From Pseudoips prasinana (lineage: Eukaryota; Arthropoda; Insecta; Lepidoptera; Nolidae): a DNA stretch of 64,000 nt. The translations under genes were made by a program, and so were the position numbers. This document shows positions 43,495-53,845 of the stretch, in pieces. Below the pieces are notes generated by a model. It ran no database searches. It saw nothing but the letters and a program-made list of their open reading frames with translations, and had not been told where the DNA came from. Positions within the stretch are counted from its first letter, which is position 1, and every line of letters begins with the position of its first letter. The stretch covers positions 29,143,469 through 29,207,468 of the forward strand of contig OX621253.1 of assembly GCA_951640165.1 (NCBI GenBank), read 5' to 3'.

Positions 43495-43789
43495 TACTTC
43501 TTTCTTTTTAAATACATAATTAAAAAAACTCAAGACAAACAGACATGTTCATACACACAAATATCTGTCCTGAGTGGTTCTACTATTTGAACCGACGACC
43601 TGTGGCGTGAAAGGCAAGTATTTACTAACCACGTCAACCAGCCAGTCAAAATATAATGAATATGTTCGACCCCAGTCTTATACAATGGTAAACTAAAACA
43701 CATCTAAGATTTTATCGTAATCTACTTGTTTTAGATTTTATTACGCAAAGTCAATTGATCTTATTTTATTTTTGTGAACATGTTTAATA

Positions 43790-44003
43790 ATAATATCCTG
43801 GGACCTTATTTACACACGGCCATCTGATCGCAAACTAAGCAGAGCTTGTATTATGGAAATCAGATAACTACACCCAGGGCCCACTCAGAACAGACAGACA
43901 TGTTCATGCACTCAAATATCTGTCCTGGGTGAGAATCGAACCCATGACCTCCGGCGTGGAAAGCAAGCATTTGCCAACCACGCCACGCGATCATAGCCAG
44001 TTG
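43790..44003 (-). mobile_element. SINE B copy with internal deletion
   Basis: Tail (ATAATATCCTGGGACCTTAT, GATCGCAAACTAAGCAGAGC) and head (CTGTCCTGGGTGAGAATCGA, CCATGACCTCCGGCGTGG) are joined after CAGATAACTACACCCAG. About 50 bp are missing between tail and body. Confidence 0.8.
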
Positions 44004-44784
44004 CTCCCCGTTCATTCTACTGACGAGTTACCGCCATATTGGTTAAGTTTATGAGCGTTTCTATGTTACGAAGGGCATGTTAATGTTCCGGTACCGGCTA
44101 TTCTCCGTCTGCAGTTGTTTACAACGTGCAGTAGTGGCGAGTGGATTGAACCAATTAGGTGGTCACTCATCTACAGAATACCCGCATGCCTAGCGATCAC
44201 TTACTACAGATCAGTGAAAGCACCTGCATATGAACGCAATTAAATAAATTATAATAACGGTATGTTTTCTAGTTACTTGACTTTTTAAATTGGGTAATAC
44301 ATACATATTATCCATGCGTACCAAGCTTCAGGATGAAGACTACATCAGTCTTAATCAGTAAGCGCCATTTCTCTCTATAGCGGTGGATCCAACGAAATTG
44401 CAAAATAAAACCCACGAATCTATAACTACAAGCAAAAAGATTGGTGGAAACCTGTAAAGAGATACGAGTTTTCATCGCCATGTTGGCTCAGCTGGTTAAG
44501 AAGTTTTGCCGAGAGTTACCTACTTTAGAGAAAATCTATCGAGCGCCGAACATAGATTATTTGTATAACGAACAAAACCGGGAGTTCGCCTTGTATAGAG
44601 ACAACAGGTTTGTTTATTTTTGAAGTCAGTTTTATTGTTGACGCTACCATAAACATTAATGTACCGTTGGAATAAAAAACTAGTAAAAGGAAATATGTTT
44701 GAAGATAAAAATGGTGATCGAGGTAAACTACATTTTTAATGACAACGTAGGATGATTAAATAAACATAATCTTTTATTTTATAC
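44004..44784. other. No recognisable feature
   Basis: A 60-codon plus frame at 44441-44623 has no motif. No repeat edge was recognised. Confidence 0.45.
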
Positions 44785-44792
44785 TAGAAATG

Positions 44793-46010
44793 TATAAACG
44801 TCATAATGGCGGGACCAACTCTTGTAATTGAAAGATTCTTCCACGTATATTTAGCACCGATTTAGTTCTAATTTGTACCTGTCCTGAAATTTTTGTGCCT
44901 TACACGGCATAAGCGGAATTTCACGATAACACTGGTCCCGCCATTATGATGCGTCATAATGACGGGACCATGCCCATACTCGAAAACTACAGCGAATTAC
45001 ATCATCCAGATCAAACCAGTATTTAGAACCTGATTTAGTGCCCCCGATAATCAATAAAGAGAGACTTAGATCTCAGTAGTTTTTATATAAAATCAATTTT
45101 TCTTTTTAGACTTTTTATACGCCTAAATTATTTAACGAGCAAAAATACTTCAAGTAAATAGTTGCAGCTACTTTTCATACATGCGCTTTATTATTTCAAT
45201 CTTTAGGTGAAATTATGACTGTTTTCAAATAATATGTAGTAAAATATAAATTTCAGTCATTAAACCTAAACATAATCTCCTTGACAATAACTTAATACAA
45301 GCTAGCTAAATATCACTACTATAATAAAATAAATTGTATAAATGTTTTAACATTCCGTGTACCTAAATATCTGTAATATGCAACTAGAAATAATAACTGT
45401 ATTACTACAAAAAAAAATTATACATTTATAGAACGCATAATAACTATTTTCCTGCTTCACCTGTCTAAGTATTAAAAAAATAAAAATTACAGATATTTAG
45501 GTACACGGAATGTTATTGTCAAGGAGATTATGTTTAGGTTTAATGACTGAAATTTATATTTTACTACATATTATTTGAAAACAGTCATAATTTCACCTAA
45601 AGATTGAAATAATAAAGCGCATGTATGAAAAGTAGCTGCAACTATTTACTTGAAGTATTTTTGCTCGTTAAATAATTTAGGCGTATAAAAAGTCAAAAAA
45701 GAAAAATTGATTTTATATAAAAACTACTGAGATCTTAGTCTCTCTTTATTGATTATCGGGGGCACTAAATCAGGTTCTAAATACTGGTTTGATCTGGATG
45801 ATGTAATTCGCTGTAGTTTTCGAGTACGGGCATGGTCCCGTCATTATGACGCATCATAATGGCGGGACCAGTGTTATCGTGAAATTCCGATTATGCCGTG
45901 TAAGGCACAAAAATTTCAGGACAGGTACAAAATAGAACTAAATCGGTGCTAAATATACGTGGAAGAATCTTTCAATTACAAGAGTTGGTCCCGCCATTAT
46001 GACGTTTATA
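44793..46010. mobile_element. Giant foldback element (585/525-bp inverted arms)
   Basis: The left arm 44793-45377 and right arm 45486-46010 are reverse complements. I counted about five mismatches by eye, and the right arm lacks 60 bp matching 45292-45351. The spacer is 108 bp. The outermost string is TATAAACGTCATAATGGCGG. TAGAAATGT occurs at 44785-44793 and 46009-46017, a 9-bp direct repeat overlapping the arm tips by 1-2 bp, as expected for a target duplication. Each arm carries a piece of the family T LINE tail (45262-45377; 45486-45540). There is no open reading frame. A Mutator-like (9-bp duplication, long arms) or other foldback origin is possible. Confidence 0.9.
44799..44970. repeat. 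19-bp motif triplet, left arm
   Basis: CGTCATAATGGCGGGACCA at 44799-44817 (+), its complement at 44933-44951, and a plus copy with A for G at 44952-44970 directly abutting. The right arm mirrors all three (45833-45851, 45852-45870, 45986-46004). Confidence 0.9.
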
Positions 46011-46026
46011 GAAATGTCCCCCTGGT

Positions 46027-46128
46027 CATATTGAGGCCACGGTGGCCAGTCTAAATGGAGTATCGCCATCTAGTACTAGCCATCTGTGCGGGATATATTA
46101 TAGTGCAAAACTGTGTGCGTAATCACTT
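46027..46128 (+). repeat. Dispersed repeat, relative at 62858-62942
   Basis: GCCACGGTGGCCAGTCTAAA ... TATTATAGTGCAAAACTGTG. The relative reads GGCCACCACAGCCAGTCTCA ... TATTATAGTGCACAAGTGTG. Confidence 0.6.
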
Positions 46129-46259
46129 TGGTGTGGTGGGTTTACTCACGCAAATGCCATATGTATAAACGTAAAAATCTGTTTTTGTATGCTCAACCCT
46201 ATCTTTCTAAAATGTAGCTACCGTATAACGCTTTCCATAGTCATGCAGCATTCGGCCCC

Positions 46260-46395
46260 ATCATCATCATATCAGCCGAAAGACGGCACTGCGAGACGAA
46301 GTCCTCCCCTAAAGATCGCCACAATTGTTCTACGCTTCCCGCATTGAAGGCTTCCAGCAACCCTCACAAGATCATATAGTTGTCCCGATTCTGGG
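46260..46395 (+). repeat. LINE-derived repeat, relative at 51320-51425
   Basis: CATCATCATATCAGCCGAAA and CTCCCCTAAAGATCGCCACA, CGCTTCCCGCATTGAAGG. The 51-kb copy reads CATCATATCAGTCGAAAGCC ... GCGCTGCCCGCATCCTGCGG. A common lepidopteran dispersed sequence. Confidence 0.55.
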
Positions 46396-46564
46396 TGTCT
46401 TTTGTGACCATGAGTTGCAAGATTGTAAAGTCCACCACGATACAGATATTTATTTCTCTAGTGTGGTGTCGTATTTTAAAGATAAATGGACTTTAAATAT
46501 AAAACAGTTACCAGATCGATTAACCATTGTGAACTGCCAATTTAGAAGACGAACTTCAGCACAC

Positions 46565-46692
46565 TTATTTAAAAACGAAGTTTAAAGTTAAACTACAGTT
46601 GATACTTGGTTTAGTCGAAAACCATCCAGTGAGATTGCTTGATCCATAGTTCAACTGCTGTTTAACTTTTTCGTTTTTAAATAAACTAATGA
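46565..46692. mobile_element. Small foldback (MITE-like) hairpin
   Basis: TTTAAAAACGAAGTTTAAAG ... TTAAACTACAGTTGA at the left pairs, with some mismatches, with TCAACTGCTGTTTAA ... CTTTTTCGTTTTTAAAT at the right. Confidence 0.6.
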
Positions 46693-46749
46693 TAGAGGAA
46701 ATCACTGCAGGTTTTGTTCTTCCATAAATAATTGCACTCATGCGAGACG

Positions 46750-46909
46750 GTAAGCATCTAAATGGACTGGTCTGTTGTTCATGTGGTTAGTGAACTTGAC
46801 TGCTAAGTCAGAGGACGGGGCATCGATCTTCACTTAAGAGTAATTTTTGTGTAATGAGCATAATCATTTGTTCTCTGTGTTGTTCGTCTGGGTGTAATTT
46901 ATCTATAAT
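46750..46909 (+). mobile_element. Decayed SINE-like element
   Basis: TGGTTAGTGAACTTGACTGC, GGGGCATCGATCTTCACTTA, then TTTGTGTAATGAGCATAATC and CGTCTGGGTGTAATTTATCT follow the layout of a tRNA-headed SINE. It is diverged beyond secure family assignment. Confidence 0.4.
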
Positions 46910-47290
46910 ATGTGACGGCGCATTCGAGATGTCACCGGTCGGATTATGTCGGAAGTAGATTTGACAGATGTCATTTCTAGCTTAACGTCGTGTCGATAGT
47001 CGGGGCGGCCATGTTGGATTGATTCAATCTGTAATGGCGGGTGTGAGCGCACCACGTTATCGACGGATCGCTTTTGTTCCGCGTAATAATAAGATAATTA
47101 TTGCTAATTGTGATTAACTCCTGAAATAAAACTGACTATTTTAATTGTAGTGTATTGATTTGTGAATTGAGCTGTAATTTAAATTATTTGTGAAGTGAAG
47201 TTATTTTATAATCGATTTTGGACTTTTACCTCTTTGCCTCCCCCCTCATGAAGGATCATTACCAATCCTGACGAAGGTACCCCCTGTGCC
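46910..47290 (+). repeat. Possible LTR
   Basis: TGTGACGGCGCATTCGAGAT starts and CTGTGCCGACA ends a ~380-bp segment with AATAAAACTGAC, a polyadenylation-type signal, inside. It is followed within about 30 bp by TTTTGGCGCCAACGCGG, which resembles a Lys-tRNA-type primer-binding site. No second LTR and no coding region were found, so this could be a 5'-LTR remnant or a chance resemblance. Confidence 0.35.
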
Positions 47291-47317
47291 GACATATTAT
47301 GTATAAACGGTTTTTTG

Positions 47318-47640
47318 GCGCCAACGCGGAAAAGGACGCATCGAGGCTATGTTTTATTTTCAAAAACTGGTGTAAATTCGAGTTTTTATGTGTATATATG
47401 GTGGATTTTTAGACATAACATCTTTGACAACGTACACAAGTGGAGGAAAGTGCGATATTGCCGTGAATTGTGATTTTCCGTGTTGAAACCAAAACTCCAT
47501 AGAAGCGTCTAGTAAAGACTCCACTGCTTTACTAGGGTAGGACTATGTCTTGACTGTGACGCACGTGACGGACATGACTGACTGACTTTGAAATATAAAT
47601 ATAACAACTGAAGGCGAGGCGGTATGGTCACAGATCTTAG
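47318..47640 (+). repeat. TTTTGGCGCCAACGCGG repeat, copy 2
   Basis: Same sequence as 31955-32290, with an extra ~45 bp (GCGATATTGCCGTGAATTGT) in the middle. Its right edge adds GAGGCGGTATGGTCACAGAT ... CTGCCCAAAGAGGGCGAAAA, a known LINE-end style. Confidence 0.6.
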
Positions 47641-48227
47641 CCTGCCCAAAGAGGGCGAAAAAAAACAAAAAAAAAAAATAAATTTCGTAATATATAAGTA
47701 TGAGTATTACTTGTCTTTTCGCTATAGTGAAGTATCTTCCGGGTTTGGGATCAGTGTAATAGTTGTCCCAAGATATTTATTTATTATTTATATAGTATGA
47801 ATACTGTGATATATTTGTAGAATGTGGATATTGCATATATTTTTGTATCGATGCCCCTTTATGCTCACAGGTGCTCCCAGTCTGGAAATATATGTACGTC
47901 TTATCGTTCAGTTGTCATGATCATTTCTTCCCGCTAGCCAGACTATTCACGATATACAAAATTAACATAATACTTAAAACGCAAACGTGAACCTCTACCG
48001 GAATTGGTATTACTATCGAACACAAATTTGGCCATTGGAAATTCTTATTTATAGGGGTTAAGCGCGCCCTGTTTACGTAATTGGTACTATAAACTTGCTT
48101 ACAATATCAGGTTGGAGGTCGCTTGGGTAAAACCTCTTGAGAAAAGAAGTTTCAAACATGTTTATAATAAGTTGTATAAATAAGTGCGAAATCGAATCGA
48201 AATATTAAAGGTATTCAGTTTTATTAA
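47641..48227. other. No recognisable feature
   Basis: AT-rich, no motif. Confidence 0.45.
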
Positions 48228-48490
48228 AAAACCGGCCACGTGCGAGTCGGTCTCGCGCACGAAGGGTTCCGTACCAGTATCTATACGAACGAAAAAAAGT
48301 TCAAGTTTGCTGTATGGGAGCCCCCTTAAATATTTATTTTATATTTGTTGTTATAGCAGCAACAGAAATACATCATCTGTGAAAATTGCAACTGTCTAAC
48401 TATCACGGTTCATGAGATACAGCCTGGTGACAGATAGATAGACAGCGAAGTCTTAGTCCCGTTTTACCCTTTGGGTACGGAACCCTAAAA
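48228..48490 (+). repeat. AACCGGCC/GGTTCCGTA repeat, short copy
   Basis: AAAAACCGGCCACGTGCGAG, TCGCGCACGAAGGGTTCCGT, and at the right TTGGGTACGGAACCCTAAAA. Confidence 0.75.
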
Positions 48491-48837
48491 TGAATATTTT
48501 CAAAGATACAGATTTATGCTGGGGATGCGTAAATTGGATCCTGACCTCAGCCATCATCAGGAGGTCAATATCTATCTACTCTTCGATGCCAAGATCTCGT
48601 TAGACAGAAGATATAGTTCTCTACAACTTCGGGTACAAAGTAATTTATATCGGTAATTGACAAGAAGATTTGTAATCAATAGTTTTCAAAATATTCATTA
48701 TAATTATACTTTGTTATTTTAACACAAGTAATTTTTTTTTATTTAACTATCCTCCCTTTATTCACTTAATTTTTTAATTGAATGTCACATTATAGTATCA
48801 ACATAAAAACTTGGTATTCTTTCAAATAAATCTCATA
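48491..48837. other. No recognisable feature
   Basis: AT-rich, no motif. Confidence 0.4.
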
Positions 48838-49085
48838 CTATATGAGTTTATTTGAAAGCGAGGGTAGATACCGAAACCCGAGCTTCACGGAGACGACGCT
48901 GCCGAGCCACACCAGTCGACCCGTGACCACGGCTGGTGCAATCCATGGCGAAACGTCGGGTAACCTAAAGGCAATGACTTGCCTTAAATTGGTATCGCGA
49001 TTGAGACCCGTGTCCACAATATATAAAAATAATCCCATGAAGCTAAAGCTGGAGGCTATGAAAGCGAGAGTCAAATAAAAAATCA
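48838..49085 (+). repeat. LINE 5'-region fragment (GTGACCACGGCTGGTGC type)
   Basis: GAGCTTCACGGAGACGACGC, CCCGTGACCACGGCTGGTGC and GCGAAACGTCGGGTAACCTA form a GC-rich block that I know as a recurrent lepidopteran LINE-associated sequence. The frames on both strands are shadows of composition. Confidence 0.4.
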
Positions 49086-49138
49086 ATAAAATAAAACTAA
49101 GTGATAAGAGGCGTTCGAAGAACAGACCAAGCCAGCAC

Positions 49139-49870
49139 ATCCAGCACATATGACGCAAATATGATTACGTTTCATTATTTCGTATAAAGCTTAAGTGGTT
49201 GCCAATTCGTCTTCGTCGGAATGCCCATATTCTTTCATTATTGTATCTTTTCAATCCCTGTACTCCGAATTATCTCAAAAAACGTTTTGTTTTCCTTTGT
49301 GACACACATTCGCGATTCCTAAGGTCAACAAATAACTTGAAGCTGCATATACCTACACATTCAACTACATTCATGGATAAGTCATTTGTTGTACAAGCCG
49401 TGAGATTGTGGAATGCTCTGCCAATCTCTATAAGACGTGCCCAGACTCTCCCTACTTTCAATAAACTTGTTAAGGATCACTACCTATGTTCATAATTTGA
49501 ATATAATATTTATATATTTATTATTGTCATATATATGTATGTAAGTATTTATATATATGTATATATATATGTATATTATATGTGTATATATAATTAGTGT
49601 ATGATATGTTTATTAACATACGTTCATTGTGAAGTCATACTAAGTTTTTGGTATGCAATATATTTATCATAGTTCCTTAGTATAATTTATTTGTTGCACT
49701 CCTGCTACTGTTTACTTTACTTTCAGTTCCTATCCATCCAAAGGTTGTCTGGAAGAGATCGCTTAAGGCGATAAGACCGCCCATTGTACCGTATATTCTT
49801 TATATTATATCCGATGTATTTTCTTTCCGCCTGAGTGTGTACAATAAAGAGTATTCTATCTATCTATCCA
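49139..49870 (+). pseudogene. CR1-group LINE, ORF2 C-terminus and 3' UTR
   Basis: The frame reads KWLPIRLRRNAHILSLLYLF, NYLKKRFVFLC and FVVQAVRLWNALPISIRRAQ and ends at TAA 49493-49495, clearly related to the C-terminus of the 22.8-27.7-kb LINE. The 3' UTR ends with CTGGAAGAGATCGCTTAAGG, AATAAAGAGTATTC and a (TCTA)n tail. 5'-truncated, with no RT core. Confidence 0.8.
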
Positions 49871-49871
49871 G

Positions 49872-49985
49872 ATACCCCAATCTGTCAAATTTATTTTATA
49901 GATCTTCAACTTTATCATAAAAGCATAAGGTTCACTTTCAATTTGGGAAATTCGACAGATTGGGGTAGCTTGATGTGCTGGCGAA
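49872..49985. mobile_element. GACGCCAGCAC-family foldback, copy 2
   Basis: TACCCCAATCTGTCAAATTT at the left and AAATTCGACAGATTGGGGTA at the right form an almost perfect inverted pair, with CTTTATCATAAAAGCATAAG between. Confidence 0.75.
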
Positions 49986-51319
49986 GTACGTAAACCAAAC
50001 TATAATGGTTTTTTTCAATTTAATCTATCTATATTAAACTGTCTGCCCCGGTAATAATTACTTCTACCATACATTTTGCTGATAGCTTATGGTGATGATG
50101 GTGTGATGATGGTTTTATATATTCCTTTTCAATTATCAGGCAGGTCAATTAATTGAACATATTTTGATTTGAGTAAAACTACTGAATTCAACAACTCAAT
50201 CGGTTCGAGTCCTGTTACCTTAAGATTGTATATAATTTTCTTAGGCAGTTATTATCTTAGTGGGTTTATTTTGTTAGTAATTAATGAATAGAAATGTACT
50301 GTAGTAAATTGCGAGATATTGTAAGCAACGTTTGAAATAACAGCACCTGTTTAGGTAATATTTTGGAATATTATTTCTTCGTTTTAACCCCTAATGCAAA
50401 GAGAAGGATGATGATAAGTTTTAGGCCAGTTTCTTAAGACGAGAGCCAATAAGCTTAAAGCCACGTACGATTGACAATGTTAAGCATCTAGGAAATAAGT
50501 CAGTATGCAAATGGGTGGGTTAAATAGCTGTTTAATTTCTAAACGTCTCCGTGCTCCATACGCAGGAGCTCAGCATTTATCTTAAAACATTGTTAAACAG
50601 TTTAGATTTATATGCTATTATGATACCTATGTGTAATGTTTTAAGATTTTCTTAGTATTCAATTGATACAATATAAGTTACAAAAATTGTTAAAACTCTC
50701 CAACGTATTATTATATTATTGCAAAATGTATCTAGGTCGGCTCATTGGTAGAAAAGCAGGTTTCTACCAGTTGTCATGGACCGAGCAAACACAGTTCATT
50801 CACCAAAGTAATAAGTTATGGTTTACCTCCCTTGAGCCACACTGCGGTTGCGCTACTCATGACAGCCCTGAAATGCACTAAAAGAATCAACCATCAGTGT
50901 TTCACAGGTTAGAAGCTTACTGGGCAACTTCAATAACTCTGAAACAAGAGCAACCACAGCCTTAAAAATGGACAAGAAATAAACTTTTGTCTATGCTTTT
51001 ATCTGTATGCGTAATCGTATTCATCATATGTCGATTAAAATGTCACGTTTTATCTGCAAGGTAAAAAGCAAGTAGTTCCGTTTTCGGGCCTCCGTTCGCA
51101 CGGACGTAGAAAACTCTCGCCGCAAATGAAGTCTGTGCGCAATTGTGAACTGGTAACATTAAATCCAATTCTTTTTAACATAACGTTAATAGTTAGGCCA
51201 ACTTTAAGGTGCCTTTAATGTTACACCGGAAAATAAAGAACCTCAAGCAATATAGGACATAAAACAACTAATTAAACTCCAAAACCTTTTAGAGTTCGAA
51301 CCTCGGCTTGGAGCGGTTC
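49986..51319. other. No gene; weak repeat remnants
   Basis: 50470-50565 and 50890-50970 (CGTCTCCGTGCTCCATACGC; AGAAGCTTACTGGGCAACTT) look like two halves of the CGTGCTTCGGAGG repeat of 61370-61560. The remainder is unassigned AT-rich sequence. Confidence 0.4.
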
Positions 51320-51425
51320 ATCATCATCATATCAGTCGAAAGCCGTCCACAGCTGGCCTCCCCAAGGGTGACCCTAATAGCCGGTCCTGCGCTGCCCGCA
51401 TCCTGCGGCTTCCCTGGCTAGAGCG
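51320..51425 (+). repeat. LINE-derived repeat, relative at 46260-46395
   Basis: See the 46-kb copy. GCCGTCCACAGCTGGCCTCC and GCCCGCATCCTGCGGCTTCC are clear blocks. Confidence 0.55.
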
Positions 51426-52024
51426 GTTACTGATATGTAAATGAGAGTGTCAGTTTTTAATAGACTGAAAGTTTATGGTAGTTACGGGTTAGAAAATAAA
51501 ATGCCAATTACCCTTCATATAAATCAATTTTCTAGGTAAGTGATCCCGGTAAAATGTCAAACGTATAAAAACAAACATCATGTCATGGTAAATCGAATAA
51601 TATTAAAAAAAATATATCGATGAGATAGAGTTCACCGATGAGTGTTAGAGGGCAGCACTAGACGCTGACTGGAACGAGTATGAAATTGATATTCGTTAAT
51701 TTATTTTTCAATTTGAACCAGTAAAATTGTTTTCGTTTATTTGGAACTTTTTATGTTAATTTAAAAAACCACCGCGGACCTAGAATAATGTTTTTTCTAT
51801 CTAGACTTAAATTTAGAATCTATCCAAACTATTCTAACCATATTTTTGTTGAAAATAATATTTTAATAAGAATCCATTCAAATTGAAATCACAATACGTT
51901 CATAAATATTAATGAAATCTGAATAAATAATCCGACACTAGTTAATATGATGGCAAAATCCAAATCAGTAATTTTCCGCAAAAGTTTAAGTGCACCCTAC
52001 AAAAATTTAAAAACAGCACACACA
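51426..52024. other. No recognisable feature
   Basis: AT-rich, no supported gene. Confidence 0.45.
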
Positions 52025-52125
52025 CAGCCACCCCAATCTGTCAAGTTTCTTTTATAGATTTTCAACTTTATCACAAAACTACAAGGTTCACTTTCATTTG
52101 GGGAAATTTGACAGATTGTCTGTAC
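52025..52125. mobile_element. GACGCCAGCAC-family foldback, copy 3
   Basis: CCACCCCAATCTGTCAAGTT, CTTTATCACAAAACTACAAG and GGAAATTTGACAGATTGTCT; the outer tips are eroded. Confidence 0.7.
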
Positions 52126-52760
52126 TTCATTCTCAAACAACAATACAACTGCTTCAATAGAAAAAACATCGCAATATGTTATGTCAAAAAATACACAATA
52201 CAGTCTCAAAAGTGCAACACTCAATTTCATTTGTTCTTTTAGTGGTAGTGCATTCTATATTTACAAAAAAGTTTGGTGTTGTATATTTGCCGTAACGTTT
52301 ATATTTTGGCCGCAATTAAGTGGGTTAAATTAACTTATTTAAGGACATTGAATAGGTTTAATCTGTGCACAATATATTTTTCATCACCCCACCTCGGAAA
52401 GAGTTAGTATTTTTGCTCTTCAATATCTGAGTGGAAAAGTCATATTTATCCTCTAGAGGTTAAAGTAAATTTGAATTTAGAACATCGTGTACACTAAGTT
52501 TTTGAATACAAAATATCATTAAACCTATTTACTCCTACCTCTATGGTGCCAAATTAATCATACAGCTTTTTAATTTCTTAAAAATTAAGACTCTGAACCT
52601 TCTTGATGTATAGTGCCACAAACTTATCTGGCCCGGTGGCCAAAAGTAGAACTAACGACGCCAGTTGGAAATGTCAATCGGCTGTTATTCCCTGACATTC
52701 CTGCCATTGATTGTTTGTTGCGCATATTTATTTATCTTTTTGTGGTTTTTAATTGTTAAA

Positions 52761-53045
52761 ATGCCGAAAGCTTTAAAAAGTGATGCGAGGAGCGTTATAT
52801 TACAAGTATTGAATTATATGAATGAAGAAAAACACCTTCAGGCGCCATTTATACCCTTCAATAAATTGTATGAAGGCGTAGCTGCTGCTACAGGTTAGTG
52901 CTGTCAGCTTCTGAAAAAATACGTAACTCCCCCTCGCACTTTAAATTTAAATACATATCTTAAAATTTTCATTATTTATTTATTTTTTGCTATTTCCATT
53001 GTAGGTATCGGGGAGCGATTTGTAAGAAAACTTGTGGTAGAATAA
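52761..53045 (+). pseudogene. Transposase N-terminal helix-turn-helix, two exons
   Basis: Exon 1 (52761-52893) reads MPKALKSDARSVILQVLNYM and FNKLYEGVAAATG. GT at 52894 and AG at 53003-53004 bound a 111-bp intron. Exon 2 begins GIGERFVRKLVVE before a stop at 53043-53045 that lies at the edge of the inserted foldback. The pattern (acidic/basic N-terminus, VAAATG-x-x-x-R) matches the DNA-binding N-terminus of lepidopteran DDE_3 transposases. An upstream Met at 52665 gives a hydrophobic extension that I consider 5' UTR. Confidence 0.65.
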
Positions 53046-53617
53046 AAAAAACTTCGTTTAAAAAAACCGACTTCAAAAACTAAAAAGTATAAAAAGAATA
53101 TCTTAATAAAGATTTAATTTAATACATCACTTATAATATAATATTAATGAAATAATATAATTTGTATGTGCTACCTATTGATAGGTTTGATGTCGGTGCC
53201 AAGCCAAATGTAATAGTAGGTACCACACTCGTCGCGCGTTACTTTCAGCGGGATAGCTTCGTATTTCTACACAAACAACCCAAGCGTGCAGACGTCGTTG
53301 ACGGTCGTCATATATTTTTATGATACAGTTTCATCTGTTTCATATTAATTCATATTGTTCTTTAAGTTTATTTACTTAGGTTAATCTTTAGTGTACGAGT
53401 TTCATCACAAAGTATGAAAGCTGTATGTAATATTAACTTTTATTTTGCTTAGGGCTTGGCACCGACTTCAAACCTATCAATAGGTAGCACATACAAATTA
53501 TATTATTTCATTAATATTATATTATAAGTGATGTATTAAATTAAATCTTTATTAAGATATTTTTTTTATACTTTTTAGTTTTTGAAGTCGGTTTTTTTAA
53601 ACGAAGTTTTTTTTATT
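53041..53617. mobile_element. Foldback element with 165-bp inverted arms
   Basis: Arms 53041-53205 and 53453-53617 are reverse complements with about two mismatches (outer AATAAAAAAAACTTCG; inner TCGGTGCCAAGCC). The spacer is 247 bp. It includes an AAAACCGACTTCAAAAACTA string common in Lepidoptera. It has no coding region and sits directly after the transposase exon 2. Confidence 0.88.
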
Positions 53618-53845
53618 TGTTACTTTTTAGTGTCTAGCTATGGTTAGGACTTCGAAAGGTGCCGCGCGCCTTAAAACTATAGATCCCAACAAATGAGAAC
53701 GGAAAAAAGAAACATCTTCCGAAAAAATGTTGTTCGAAACTCTTTTTCACGTTCTTGTGGGACAGTGAATGATCTAAAAGACTGTTTGTAAAGTAAGAAA
53801 AACTACATAAAATTACGTTCACTCTAAGAAAACTTGCACAGTACG

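Larger units (their letters stand above)
35884..43665 (-). mobile_element. SINE B copy split by the BEL element
   Basis: 35884-35981 is the reversed SINE B tail (CATTATTCACACACGACCAT, GAAAACCAGATAACTGATAT). 43495-43665 is its body and head (GACAAACAGACATGTTCATA, CTGTCCTGAGTGGTTCTACT, GTGGCGTGAAAGGCAAG). The full copy at 62497-62757 shows that both halves join at TACTACTTTTCTTTTG, exactly where the LTR element sits. Confidence 0.82.

Noticed and set aside
44785..46017. CRISPR-like array from the repeated 19-bp motif
   Set aside because: Copies are inverted and mirrored, not direct repeats with regular spacers, and the genome is eukaryotic.
48838..49158. Overlapping open frames with hydrophobic minus-strand peptide
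   Set aside because: The sequence is a recurrent GC-rich LINE-associated block; no signal peptide or domain is convincing.
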